A stretch of DNA of 64,000 nt from Bacteroidales bacterium (GCA_017934545.1 JAGBJI010000005.1:1-64000), one strand, 5' to 3'; shown: positions 19,221 to 28,365, numbered from the stretch's first letter. The notes: generated by a model not told the origin, from the letters alone. Translations and numbers: made by a program.

Positions 19221-19292
19221 CACTTCTGCATTTTAACTTTGCATTTTAACGTAAAAACATTATGATTTTAATGCAATGTGAGTGAAAATTTG

Positions 19293-19300
19293 TAATTTTG
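19293..19300 (+). promoter_or_regulatory. -7 box for the small membrane protein-dnaG unit
   Basis: TAATTTTG lies 29 bp before the ATG at 19330. An ATG at 19282 would lie upstream of this promoter, which favours 19330. Confidence 0.6.
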
Positions 19301-19329
19301 CATTGCTTGAAATAAACAAAAAACACTGT

Positions 19330-19533
19330 ATGGGCGAATTTGTTTTGATATTAGCCGCAACTGCAATAGTTGTTTTGCTGTGCGGAATACTTATAGGAGT
19401 GAAGATAATCTTTCAGAAGAACGGAAAATTTTCACACACTTGTGCTTTTGATTGGGAAAAAGAGAAATGCAAGGATTGCAACGGCAATTGCAAGGACTGT
19501 ACTGTCAACATCGGCAAGATTAATGTAGAATAA
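19330..19533 (+). CDS. small Cys-rich single-span membrane protein
   Basis: A 67-residue protein: one hydrophobic span (about residues 3-25, FVLILAATAIVVLLCGILIG) followed by KIIFQKNGKFSHTC and a cluster CKDCNGNCKDC of four Cys plus one earlier Cys. The GVKIIFQKNGKF stretch resembles small membrane proteins common in Bacteroidales that I know only as hypotheticals. The Cys set could bind metal or an Fe-S centre, which is inference. The stop is 4 bp before dnaG, so the two are co-transcribed. Start 19330 is chosen over 19282 because of the promoter position. Confidence 0.75.
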   Translation: MGEFVLILAATAIVVLLCGILIGVKIIFQKNGKFSHTCAFDWEKEKCKDCNGNCKDCTVNIGKINVE

Positions 19534-19537
19534 AAAC

Positions 19538-21517
19538 ATGATTTCCCAAGAAGATATTGACCGTATTTTAGAATCTGCAAAGATTGAAGAGGTTGTCGGC
19601 GACTTCGTGGAGTTGAAACGCCGCGGTGCGAACTATGTTTCGTGCTGTCCGTTCCACAACGAAGACACTCCTTCTTTCTATGTAAGCCCGGCAAGAGGCA
19701 TATTCAAATGTTTCGGTTGCGGTGAGGGCGGCAACAGTGTGGTGTTTTTGATGAAATATCAGCACTATACTTACCCCGAAGCGTTGCGGTGGCTTGCCAA
19801 AAAGTACAATATAGAAATCAAAGAGAAAGAACTTTCGCCCCAAGAGATAACCGTCCGTGACGAAAAGGACGCTCTGTTCAACATAAACGAATTTGCATGC
19901 AAATATTATTACAACAACCTGTTTGAAAGCGAAGAAGGACAAAGCATAGGATTATCTTATTTCAACGAAAGACAGATAACACGCAAAACCATTGACACTT
20001 GGCAGTTGGGATATGCCAAACAAAAGGGCGACGATTTCGCTTTACATGCTTTGAAAGCAGGTTATGATGCAGAATTGTTGGTAAAAAGCGGCCTTTGTTT
20101 GAGAAGCGAAAAAGACGGTTCGCTTTACGACCGTTTCAGAGCAAGGGTTACGTTCCCCGTTTACAACACAGGCGGCAGGGTGTTGGGATTTTCCGCCCGT
20201 ATATTGACCAAAGACAAAACCAAAGCCAAATATGTAAACTCACCGGAAAGCCCTATATATATTAAAGGTAAGACTTTGTTCGGACTGAATTTCGCACGCA
20301 ATGAAATGGCAAAGCAAAACCTTTGCTATTTAGTGGAAGGTAACATCGACGCAATAATGATGAACCAAAACGAAGTGAAGAATACCGTCGCTTCGTCGGG
20401 AACTGCGTTGACCGAAGACCAAATCAAAATGATTAAACGCTACACTGACAACGTTGCGATATTGTACGACGGCGATGCGGCGGGTATTCACGCCGCCATA
20501 AGGGCAACCGACATGTTTTTAAAAGAGGGTATGCACGTTTCAATTGTGCTTTTTCCCGACGGAGATGACCCCGACAGCTTTGCACGTAAGCATACACAGG
20601 ACGAATTCCACGAGTTTCTGAAAACCAATGCACGCAATTTCATCATATACCGTGCAAATCTTGCCAACGCAGAGGCGGAAAAAGACCCTATACGCAAATC
20701 CGAACTGATTAAAGACATAATCCATTCCATTTCTTTGATACCTGACTTGATTGAAAGGACGGCTTACATTCAGCAATGTTCGGCTATACTGAACATGAAA
20801 GAAGATATTCTGACCGACCAACTCAACAAAGAGATGGTACACAACGCTTATCTGAAAAACAAAGAAGAAAAAAAAGCCGTACAATCAGAATCCGTTCCCG
20901 TAAAAGAACAAAAAGAAGACATAGCTCCGCAACCCAAAGCAGCAGAAGCCTCAACGCAGGAAGACAATATAGAGAAAAACCTTATCCGAATACTTGTCAA
21001 CTACGCCCAACTCACAACCGACCAACCCGTATTGATAAACAACGAGGTCAAAACGCAGCCTTTCAACGCCGGAGGGTTTATCCTCAACGACGTAGTGTCA
21101 AACGACATCAATATAAACAATCCCGTTTACAAGGAAATATTTGATTTGTACTTCAAATACTACAAACAGAACAATCAAATGCCCGAAGCCGACAGCATAA
21201 TAGGACATTGTTCCGAACAAGCGGTAAACGTGCTGACCGAATTGTTGATGTCGCCCTCCAAGATAACCGTTTCGCAGGGTTGGGAGAAATACGGAATGAT
21301 TGTACCCGACATCAACTCTTCTCAAATAATAGACAAAGACATCAAATACACCCTTTTGTCAGCCAAGTTGTATAAACTGTCGGTGATGATGAACGAAATA
21401 AAACAAAAAATGCTCAACGAACCGCAGAACGATGCGTTGACACAGACGTTTATCAAGCTTACGGTGATACGCAACAACATTGCCAAGGAGTTGAACCGCA
21501 CGGCATTCATGCCGTAA
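19538..21517 (+). CDS. dnaG: DNA primase
   Basis: A 659-residue primase that makes RNA primers at the replication fork. The N-terminal CHC2 zinc finger has CCPFHNEDTPSF with FKCFGCGEGG (about residues 39-67). The RNA polymerase core covers about 120-330. The TOPRIM motifs are LVEGNIDAIM near residue 266, where most primases have EGYMD, and YDGDAAG near residue 310. The C-terminal ~200 residues are a divergent DnaB-interaction region after a charged linker. Full length. Its end faces the MFS gene with an 11 bp gap. Confidence 0.96.
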   Translation: MISQEDIDRILESAKIEEVVGDFVELKRRGANYVSCCPFHNEDTPSFYVSPARGIFKCFGCGEGGNSVVFLMKYQHYTYPEALRWLAKKYNIEIKEKELSPQEITVRDEKDALFNINEFACKYYYNNLFESEEGQSIGLSYFNERQITRKTIDTWQLGYAKQKGDDFALHALKAGYDAELLVKSGLCLRSEKDGSLYDRFRARVTFPVYNTGGRVLGFSARILTKDKTKAKYVNSPESPIYIKGKTLFGLNFARNEMAKQNLCYLVEGNIDAIMMNQNEVKNTVASSGTALTEDQIKMIKRYTDNVAILYDGDAAGIHAAIRATDMFLKEGMHVSIVLFPDGDDPDSFARKHTQDEFHEFLKTNARNFIIYRANLANAEAEKDPIRKSELIKDIIHSISLIPDLIERTAYIQQCSAILNMKEDILTDQLNKEMVHNAYLKNKEEKKAVQSESVPVKEQKEDIAPQPKAAEASTQEDNIEKNLIRILVNYAQLTTDQPVLINNEVKTQPFNAGGFILNDVVSNDININNPVYKEIFDLYFKYYKQNNQMPEADSIIGHCSEQAVNVLTELLMSPSKITVSQGWEKYGMIVPDINSSQIIDKDIKYTLLSAKLYKLSVMMNEIKQKMLNEPQNDALTQTFIKLTVIRNNIAKELNRTAFMP

Positions 21518-21528
21518 TCTTACCTTAT

Positions 21529-22713
21529 TTAAGCAATTCTGCGTCTTAAGAAAAATTTACGCGTAAAGGCAAAGAACACTGCCGCACCCAATACATGCAC
21601 AAAGACCACCGTCCAAAACGCAGCGTGATAGGAAACATGTTCGGCTATAACTCCTCCCGCCACTATGCCTATTCCCACGCCTACGTCCCAACATGTGAGC
21701 AATGTAGAGTTTGCCGTGCCTCTTTCGCTGTGGAAAGCGGTGTTTATAATCATGTTTTGGAACGCCGGATACATATGTCCGTTGCCTAAACCTATGAGCA
21801 ACGCCGACAGATACATACCGTACTGCCCTGAAGACAGAACGAACACCGCATAACCTGCGGTTGAAACCAATATACCTATACCTGCATTGTGCGTAAGTTT
21901 ACCTTGCTTCAACGATTTGTTGCCCTGCAACCGCGAAAGTATAAGTCCGGCCGACAAAAGCATGAAAAACACTCCCGTATTGCCCGTCAGATTCAATTCC
22001 TGTTTGCTGTAAATGGCTAAATAGTTACTTATCACTCCGTAACACAGACTGAAAAAAATCATGTTCACCCCTAACAACCAACCTTTTGTCAAAAAGAAAC
22101 GGTCAAACGATATTTTCTTTTTGTTTTTCACCACTTGTTTTTCCTGTATTGTAACCGTGGAGGAAACAATCACAGAAACCGAAGCGAACAACAAAGCTAT
22201 AATGAAAAGGATGTTGAAATTGTTCCAATACTTATACACAAAAACTCCCGCAGTGGGTGCTATGGCGGTGGCGATGTTGTTGCTCAAACCGTAGTACCCT
22301 ATTCCCTCGTTGCGTCGTGAGGAGGGCAGAACGTCAATTGCCACTGTGGAGTTGGCAACCGTTGAAGCACCGAACGGAGCTCCGTGCAAGGTGCGGATAA
22401 CTGCGAAAACCAGCAAAGAGCCTGCAAGCAAATAGCCGCTGAAAAACACGAAATACAGAATGAAAAACAACATTAAAGTCTTTTTTCTGTTGAACGAATC
22501 CACTATATAGCCGCTGAAAGGGCGGAACAACAACGCCGCAACGGTATAGCCCGACAAAACAATGCCGATAACATCCTTTGTAGCGTGAAAATGTTCGCTT
22601 AAATACAAGGGCAAAAGAGGTGTCATTATATAGAAGGCGAAAAACATTGCAAAATTGGCTGTCATCACCTTGATATAGTTTGAATTCCAAAGTTTTTCTT
22701 CTTTGTTTGCCAT
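21529..22713 (-). CDS. MFS transporter
   Basis: A 394-residue major facilitator with about 12 hydrophobic spans. It begins NYIKVMTANFAMFFAFYIMTPLLPLYLS. The loop 2-3 region, PFSGYIVDSFNRKKTLM, resembles the family's G-x3-D-R/K-x-G/R-R/K motif in altered form. Similar carriers are predicted drug or sugar effluxers. Substrate not assignable. It could be read from lipA, 190 bp upstream on the same strand, but a repeat element lies between them. Confidence 0.88.
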   Translation of the reverse strand: MANKEEKLWNSNYIKVMTANFAMFFAFYIMTPLLPLYLSEHFHATKDVIGIVLSGYTVAALLFRPFSGYIVDSFNRKKTLMLFFILYFVFFSGYLLAGSLLVFAVIRTLHGAPFGASTVANSTVAIDVLPSSRRNEGIGYYGLSNNIATAIAPTAGVFVYKYWNNFNILFIIALLFASVSVIVSSTVTIQEKQVVKNKKKISFDRFFLTKGWLLGVNMIFFSLCYGVISNYLAIYSKQELNLTGNTGVFFMLLSAGLILSRLQGNKSLKQGKLTHNAGIGILVSTAGYAVFVLSSGQYGMYLSALLIGLGNGHMYPAFQNMIINTAFHSERGTANSTLLTCWDVGVGIGIVAGGVIAEHVSYHAAFWTVVFVHVLGAAVFFAFTRKFFLRRRIA

Positions 22714-22750
22714 TGCCTTTTGTGTTTTTACGTAAGCCTTTTGTGTTTTT

Positions 22751-22884
22751 GCCGCCGCCCCTTCGCACTTTAGTTTGAAAAAAAACTGATTTTTTGCCCC
22801 AAAAAACCTATTTTTTTGATACGAAAAATGTGATTTTTTTCAGATTACTTTCGCAAAGGGCAAAAACCAAATGACTTTGGGCGG
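22751..22884. repeat. intergenic element 4 (three units)
   Basis: A-runs begin at about 22778, 22801 and 22824 (pitch 22-23), with cores CTGA, CCTA and TGTGA. The right flank 22844-22871 is shared with elements 1 and 2. The left side GCCGCCGCCC also begins element 2. The outer arms pair only imperfectly. It fills the spacer between lipA and the MFS gene. Confidence 0.75.
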
Positions 22885-22903
22885 CAATAAAACGAAAAAG
22901 GGC

Positions 22904-23770
22904 TTATTTTTTATCCAATCCTGCCTGTATAAATGCTTTTTCCGCCATATAGGAAGAGCGTACCAACGGACCTGATTCTACATTTTTGAACCCCATCTGC
23001 ATACCCGTTTCCCTGTATTGTGCAAACTGCTCGGGAGTTACATACTCAACAACATCCAAATGTTTTTTCGTAGGCTGGAGATATTGTCCGATTGTAAACA
23101 ACTGCACTCCTATGGAGTGTGCATCACGCATCACCTGCTCAACTTCCTGCGGCGTTTCGCCCAATCCTACCATTATTCCCGTCTTTGTTATAAAACCTTT
23201 CTCGGAAGCATATTCCAAAGTCTTAAGGCTTACATCGTATTTGGCACGTGAACGGGTTAAATCGCTCAAACGCTGGACCGTTTCCATATTGTGCGAAAAA
23301 ACGTCTGGCTTTGCAGCAAGCACCGTGTCAATCAAATCTTCCCGTCCGTCAAAGTCAGGAGTCAGTATCTCAATAGTAGTATCAGGGTTTTCCTTTCTTA
23401 TACATTCAACGGTCTTACGCCAATGCTCCGCACCTTTATCTGACAAATCGTCCCTGTCAACGGAAGTTATCACGCAGTGACGCAGCTTCATCAGTTTGAC
23501 ACTGCGTGCTACGTTTGCAGGTTCATTTTCATCCAAAGGCAAAGGGCGTCCCGTTGCAGTGGCACAAAACTTACAGGAACGGGTACATATGTTGCCCGCT
23601 ATCATAAACGTTGCCGTTCCCATACCCCAGCATTTGGCGGCGTTGGGACAATGCCCCGACGAACAGATAGTATGCAGTTTGTTCATCTCCACTACTTTCT
23701 TTACCGTGGAATATTGTTCCCCCGTGTGCAGAGATATTTTCAACCAATCAGGTTTACGTAATGTTGCCAT
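22904..23770 (-). CDS. lipA: lipoyl synthase
   Basis: A radical SAM enzyme inserting two sulfurs into octanoyl groups on lipoyl-dependent enzymes. The auxiliary [4Fe-4S] site is CSSGHCPNAAKC, the SAM cluster site is CTRSCKFC (CxxxCxxC), and the C-terminal Arg-Ser-Ser-Tyr (VRSSYMAEK) supplies the serine ligand. I take the ATG at 23770 (MATLRKPDWLK), giving 288 residues. An ATG at 23800 exists in frame but lies inside the minus-strand -7 box at 23798-23805, so it cannot be in the mRNA from that promoter. Confidence 0.95.
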   Translation of the reverse strand: MATLRKPDWLKISLHTGEQYSTVKKVVEMNKLHTICSSGHCPNAAKCWGMGTATFMIAGNICTRSCKFCATATGRPLPLDENEPANVARSVKLMKLRHCVITSVDRDDLSDKGAEHWRKTVECIRKENPDTTIEILTPDFDGREDLIDTVLAAKPDVFSHNMETVQRLSDLTRSRAKYDVSLKTLEYASEKGFITKTGIMVGLGETPQEVEQVMRDAHSIGVQLFTIGQYLQPTKKHLDVVEYVTPEQFAQYRETGMQMGFKNVESGPLVRSSYMAEKAFIQAGLDKK

Positions 23771-23797
23771 AAAAGTATAATTTTCAATAATTTTTTG

Positions 23798-23805
23798 CAA
23801 AATTA
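23798..23805 (-). promoter_or_regulatory. -7 box for lipA
   Basis: The minus strand reads TAATTTTG, 28 bp before the chosen ATG. It is back to back with the plus-strand -7 box at 23819-23826. Confidence 0.6.
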
Positions 23806-23818
23806 CAAAATTTATCCA

Positions 23819-23826
23819 TACCTTTG
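23819..23826 (+). promoter_or_regulatory. -7 box for the secreted hydrolase gene
   Basis: TACCTTTG lies 27 bp before the start at 23853. The lipA -7 box is only 13 bp away on the other strand, so the two promoters' -33 regions must overlap. Confidence 0.6.
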
Positions 23827-23852
23827 CAAACGTATAACACGCAAAACATACA

Positions 23853-25163
23853 ATGACAAAGTATTTTCCATCAAAACGCTTCGCCGTTTTACTGCCGTTT
23901 TTTACGTTTTTGCTTCTGCAAACGGCACAATGCCAAACTCCTAAAGCCGATACATCTTATTACAAAGGCGATTTAAACGTAAGCAACGCCCAATCGCTGA
24001 CTTTAACTCTGATGATAATCACTGATAGTGACACCTCAACCGTATCAATGGGTTCTCCGTTTCAGACAGATGCGATGACGAAAGCTTCAAAATCAAAAAT
24101 AACGGCGGACAGTGTTAAATTCAACATAAAAAACGCAACAATAAAAGTCCGCTTAAAGCGTAACGACGAAACAAACTGCCTTTCGGGTACATTTCAACAA
24201 GGTTTGCTTTTCAAAGAAATAACTTTTACAAAGACAGACAAACTCTTTACTTTGAACCGTCCGCAAACGCCCGTTCCGCCTTTTGCTTACAAACAAAAGG
24301 AATTGTCGTTTACCAACCCTGAATGTGCATACATCTTTCACGGAACGCTGACCTACCCCGAAAAACAAGGAAAATATCCTGCCGTTGTGCTGGTTTCGGG
24401 TTCGGGTTGTCAGAACCGTGACGAAGAATTGGCAAAACACAAGCCTTTTATGGTGATTGCCGATTGGCTGACTAATAACGGTATAGTTGTTTTCAGATAC
24501 GATGACCGCGGATTCGGCTCCAAAGACACTATGATGTACAAAGGCACTACGTTTGACTTCGCTTCGGACGCCCGACGTGCCGTTGAACTGGTAAAACAAC
24601 AAGACATGGTGGACACTTCGTGCGTGTTTGTTCTCGGACACAGCGAAGGCGGAATGATATGTCAGATACTTGCAAAGAATTACAGCGATATTAGAGGATA
24701 TATTTTGATGGCAAGCCCCGCCGTAGACGGAAGACAAATCATTGCATCGCAGACTGAAGCTATATTGAAACTCAACAACGCAGACAGCGTTGAGATTCTA
24801 TCGGAAATGAACCGCATAAAATCGCAGACATTCGATACAAACACTCTGAACGGATTGTGGCTTGACGCTTTTTACAAGTTCAACCCAAAAGATTATCTGC
24901 CGTTTATGCAGTCGCATGTCTTGGTTTTGCAGGGCGGCAAAGACATTCAGGTGATACAAGAGGTCAACCTGCCGGAAATGAAACGGCTTTTGAAAAACAA
25001 CAAAAAGACGGTTGAATACAGGGTTTATCCGTCTTTGAACCATTTGTTTCAGACTTGCATAACGGGCGACGTGTCCGAATACGCACAAACGGAGCAAACC
25101 ATATCGCCCGATGTGCTTAAAGACATAACCAAATTTATTCTCAAGACCTCAAAACGGCCTTAA
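23853..25163 (+). CDS. secreted alpha/beta hydrolase
   Basis: A 436-residue protein with a signal peptide (cleavage about residue 27, AQC/QT). An N-terminal beta domain (about 35-145) is followed by an alpha/beta hydrolase fold. The nucleophile elbow GHSEGG is near residue 269, an acid is in LQGGKDIQVI near residue 366, and the His is in SLNHLFQ near residue 395. Probably a periplasmic or surface esterase or acyl-peptidase-like enzyme. Substrate unknown. Confidence 0.9.
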   Translation: MTKYFPSKRFAVLLPFFTFLLLQTAQCQTPKADTSYYKGDLNVSNAQSLTLTLMIITDSDTSTVSMGSPFQTDAMTKASKSKITADSVKFNIKNATIKVRLKRNDETNCLSGTFQQGLLFKEITFTKTDKLFTLNRPQTPVPPFAYKQKELSFTNPECAYIFHGTLTYPEKQGKYPAVVLVSGSGCQNRDEELAKHKPFMVIADWLTNNGIVVFRYDDRGFGSKDTMMYKGTTFDFASDARRAVELVKQQDMVDTSCVFVLGHSEGGMICQILAKNYSDIRGYILMASPAVDGRQIIASQTEAILKLNNADSVEILSEMNRIKSQTFDTNTLNGLWLDAFYKFNPKDYLPFMQSHVLVLQGGKDIQVIQEVNLPEMKRLLKNNKKTVEYRVYPSLNHLFQTCITGDVSEYAQTEQTISPDVLKDITKFILKTSKRP

Positions 25164-25352
25164 ATCTTTATTATATACAGAATTTCCCACATAAAATTCC
25201 GAATCTTAAAACGCAGAACATAACATTGCCATATTAAAAACAGTGTTGAGGCAATGCAATGCCGAAGTTTTTAGTATTGCAGGTGTTGTTTGCACCGAAA
25301 AAATAACGCATAATTTTTGCCAAAACAAAACATATTACCGCCGTTTTGCGTA

Positions 25353-25473
25353 TTGCTTTTGCCAAACGCTGCTTTGCTCACAAAAATACCCCCTCTTTTT
25401 ATCAAAAATACCCGGTATTTTCACTGAAAAAACCCCCTCTTTTTTCGGGTAAAGCGGCGTTTGGCAAAAGCAA
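25353..25473. repeat. intergenic element 5 (CCCCCTC type)
   Basis: Arms 25353-25375 and 25451-25473 are 23 bp with one mismatch. Inside are three A-tract/T-tract units with CCCCCTC, CCCGG and CCCCCTC cores at a 22-23 bp pitch. The interior is nearly identical, in the same orientation, to the element at 28251-28365. The two copies bracket the secreted-protein pair at 25543-28031. Confidence 0.82.
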
Positions 25474-25505
25474 GCGACCGATTGGCTGAGCCAATCGGTC
25501 GCTTG
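25471..25505. terminator. strong 16 bp hairpin between convergent genes
   Basis: A perfect 16 bp stem with a TGA loop, abutting repeat element 5. It sits between the convergent ends at 25163 and 25543. A-rich and T-rich flanks allow termination in both directions. Confidence 0.75.
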
Positions 25506-25542
25506 GGTAATAAAAAAATATATTTTTACTGTTGTCTTTTGA

Positions 25543-27570
25543 CTATTGGGCAGTTGTAACTTTTTGTGATATTGTCACGGATTTTGAAGTTCCGCCCGTA
25601 TAACTTGCTCCCGTGTAATATCCGTTCCACTCCGTACCCGAAGATATGCTGCCGCCTTGTTTTACGGAGTATGTTCCGTTGACCAAAGACGCAGAAGAGT
25701 ACAACAGTGTCAATCCGTTGCCGCCTTGACCTCCCGGTCCGCCGCCTCCGGGGCCTCCTTGGCCGGGACCTTTAGTGGTTACATCGGATTTCCATCCGCC
25801 TCCGCCCTGTTGACCCGAGATGGTAGGAACTTGGAATGTTAACAGTTCGTTGCCTTCACTGTCTTCAATACGCAAAGCCGTAGAATTGGTCAGGCTTTTA
25901 TAGATAAGTGAGTTTTGGGTGCATACACTGCTTGTAGGAGTTGACGTGCTGCCGCCTACACCTATCAATGTACCGCCCGTGATTTTGAATTGGTTGTTGT
26001 CACAGTCAAATCCTTCTTCGGGCGATGTGATTCCGACGGCTATTGTTAAGCCTCCGTTAAATTCCATCGTACCGTTGCAGTCAATACCGTCGTTTCCGGT
26101 TGAACGGGCAAAGGTTTTACCGCCGTTAACTTGGATATGGTTCTTTGCATTTATAGCATCATCGTAAGTATTTATCTCTATTACTCCGCCGTTTATAAAC
26201 AACGTGTCCTTACTTTCCAATCCTTCGCCGCCGTCATTCTCTGTAGTTATATTGATGTAGCCTCCGTTTACATACAAGTTGCCTTTGGCTTTAACGGCTT
26301 TAGGATTTGAATAGTCAGCATCCTGTTGCCAACCGCTGCCTGCCGATACCAATATTTTTTCTCCCGTAGTCGAAGCGTTGAAATTCAATTCCGCCAACGC
26401 CGTTTGCGTTGAGTCCACGCCGAAAGTAATATCTCCGTCCGCAGTCACGCATTTGCCTGCCGAACCTGTGGCTTTTAAATTAAACGTTCCGCCCGTAAGA
26501 TAGATGTTTCCGTCGGCTTTGATGCACGAAGCTTTGTAAGAATCTTTCTCTCCAGTGCTGTCGGTGTATGTTCCGCCGTTTGCATTGTTGGTAATGTTGA
26601 ACTTACCGTCATAAATAAATATATCGCCGTCGGCTTTTATACCCCTTGCCGCCGAAGCTTGCGAAGGCACTTCCATATTTACTGTTCCGCCGAGAATAAT
26701 AATGCTTTGGTCTGATGAAATACCCGCACAATATGACGGGTCATATCCGCTTGCAACTTCTTCCAATACGATATTGCCGTTAGGATTGCAGGTTATAGTT
26801 CCGCCGTTTATGATTATAGTTGAGTCGGCCTTGATTCCTTTGCCTGCATCTCCGTTTACATTGACAGTGATGTTACCTCCGTTGATGTTGATGTCGGCAT
26901 CGCAGGAAATACCGTTCTTTTTGTTGGAATTAACCACCAATGTACCGTTACCGCTTATGTTTGTAGTCCAAGAAGTGCTGATAACAGGTTTTTTGGCATT
27001 GTTTTCAGTGTCGCTGATTTCGTTGTACGTTCCGTCGGAAATAATAATGTTGCAAGTAACTTCTTTAGACGATTTAACGGGTACTGCAGTCTGGGAAGTC
27101 AAACTAACCCCGCTCAGAATAAGATTAAAATCTTTGTCATTCTTTATCGTCAATGAACCGTCGGTTGCAGAACCGTAGACGTAGTAATTCAAATCCGCTA
27201 CTTTCATTTTAGAAGTTATCGTAACGTTTGCACCGTCTACCTCAACGGTCAGGCTTTCGCTTTCAATGGAAGTAGAAACCAATGCAGTATCTCCGTTGAA
27301 ATGGATGTAGATTCCGTTTTCGTCTTCGGTATTAATAGAAGTAAACGTTATGTAACTGATTGCGGAAACATCAATTGCAGTACTTGTTTCATCTTTGTAC
27401 AACAACATGTTGTTCATTGCCTCGGAGAAAATAATCTTATCTATTTCGGAAGTTGCCTTTTCAGTTACGGTGCCGTCCGAATTGTGAATCCACATGGTGT
27501 TTTGTGCTTCAACCTTACTGCAAAGCGTAAAACACGCCGCTAAACCCAATAACAAAAATATCTTTTTCAT
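25543..27570 (-). CDS. secreted carbohydrate-binding (Cthe_2159-type beta-helix) protein
   Basis: A 675-residue secreted protein with a signal peptide (MKKIFLLLGLAACFTLCSKVEAQ). The bulk (about 85-560) is a right-handed beta-helix built of repeats such as ISCDADININGGNITVN, GIKADGDIFIYDGKFNI and LESKDTLFINGGVIEI. This matches the Cthe_2159 carbohydrate-binding family, whose founder binds plant-type polysaccharides. A Gly-rich stretch (about 595-625) precedes a short C-terminal beta domain. Its ATG overlaps the stop of the upstream sorting-domain gene (ATGA), so translation is coupled. Confidence 0.85.
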   Translation of the reverse strand: MKKIFLLLGLAACFTLCSKVEAQNTMWIHNSDGTVTEKATSEIDKIIFSEAMNNMLLYKDETSTAIDVSAISYITFTSINTEDENGIYIHFNGDTALVSTSIESESLTVEVDGANVTITSKMKVADLNYYVYGSATDGSLTIKNDKDFNLILSGVSLTSQTAVPVKSSKEVTCNIIISDGTYNEISDTENNAKKPVISTSWTTNISGNGTLVVNSNKKNGISCDADININGGNITVNVNGDAGKGIKADSTIIINGGTITCNPNGNIVLEEVASGYDPSYCAGISSDQSIIILGGTVNMEVPSQASAARGIKADGDIFIYDGKFNITNNANGGTYTDSTGEKDSYKASCIKADGNIYLTGGTFNLKATGSAGKCVTADGDITFGVDSTQTALAELNFNASTTGEKILVSAGSGWQQDADYSNPKAVKAKGNLYVNGGYINITTENDGGEGLESKDTLFINGGVIEINTYDDAINAKNHIQVNGGKTFARSTGNDGIDCNGTMEFNGGLTIAVGITSPEEGFDCDNNQFKITGGTLIGVGGSTSTPTSSVCTQNSLIYKSLTNSTALRIEDSEGNELLTFQVPTISGQQGGGGWKSDVTTKGPGQGGPGGGGPGGQGGNGLTLLYSSASLVNGTYSVKQGGSISSGTEWNGYYTGASYTGGTSKSVTISQKVTTAQ

Positions 27571-28031
27571 AATTTGGAGAATTTAAAGGTTTTACCATTG
27601 ATTTTAACCGCATAAATACCTTTTTCAAACGAAGCAACGTTGATTTCTTCCCCGTTGTTGATGCCGTTGTAAATCATTTTACCGTCCATGGAATATATTT
27701 CCACTCTTTGTTTCTCCGCTCCCGCAATACGCAACGACGAAGCAGCAGGGTTAGGATACAACAAAACGGCGTCGGTATTTGCTTCATTCAAAGAAGCATT
27801 GTTTTTGAAATAAATTTTTGCGATTTCGGAGAATTTCAACTCTATTAAATAATTCGCAATAGAATTAGGATGAATGCAAATTCCCTCATCGTAGAAGGTA
27901 ATACTTATTAGGTCGTCATAACTGTACGTTGTTTCCGTACCGTCTGTCTTTTGAACGACCATTTGATACTCTTGGGCATTGGCTGATATGAATACAAGGT
28001 AGAGCAATGCCGCTAAAATCAATTTTTTCAT
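27567..28031 (-). CDS. small secreted protein with type IX secretion sorting domain
   Basis: Starting at 28031 (MKKLILAALLYLVFISANA, a clean signal peptide) gives 154 residues. A short N-terminal module (EYQMVVQKTDGTETTYSYDDLISITF) has the same lead-in as the neighbouring beta-helix protein (MWIHNSDGTVTEKATSEIDKIIF). A type A sorting domain follows (LYPNPAASSLRI ... VEIYSMDGKMIYNG ... GIYAVKI). A longer frame to 28118 exists but extends past the -7 box at 28088-28095. It overlaps the next gene by 4 bp. Confidence 0.82.
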   Translation of the reverse strand: MKKLILAALLYLVFISANAQEYQMVVQKTDGTETTYSYDDLISITFYDEGICIHPNSIANYLIELKFSEIAKIYFKNNASLNEANTDAVLLYPNPAASSLRIAGAEKQRVEIYSMDGKMIYNGINNGEEINVASFEKGIYAVKINGKTFKFSKL

Positions 28032-28087
28032 CTTATTTCGGATTTTGGTTAATAAATAATTGTATGTCAATTGTGTATTTAATTTTG

Positions 28088-28095
28088 CAAAAATA
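28088..28095 (-). promoter_or_regulatory. -7 box for the secreted-protein pair
   Basis: The minus strand reads TATTTTTG, 57 bp before the ATG at 28031. Confidence 0.55.
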
Positions 28096-28250
28096 TAAAT
28101 AAAAAATTTATAAAACAAATAAAATGAGAGAAAAACGCCAACAATGAACGAAAAACAACATATTTTTTCCGCCCGTCAATCATTTTAATACATCAAAACA
28201 CGCTTTTTCCGTTGCCTTTTTTTACTTTTTCAATGCCCAAATAGTTTTCA

Positions 28251-28365
28251 TTTTTGCCAAACGCCGCTTTACTTACAAAAATACCCCCTCTTTTTGATAA
28301 AAATACCCGGTATTTTCACTGAAAAAACCCCCTCTTTTTGAATATAAAGCGGCGTTTGGCAAAAA
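28251..28365. repeat. intergenic element 6 (CCCCCTC type)
   Basis: Perfect 21 bp arms at 28251-28271 and 28345-28365. A-runs begin at 28277, 28299 and 28322 (pitch 22, 23), and the middle unit is the palindrome AAAATACCCGGTATTTT. It is a near copy of element 5 and lies between divergent genes. The rest of the 28119-28499 spacer is AT-rich apart from the addA promoter. Confidence 0.85.

Noticed and set aside
28032-28118. 29-residue N-terminal extension of the small sorting-domain protein
   Set aside because: It crosses the -7 box at 28088-28095 and would bury a good signal peptide.
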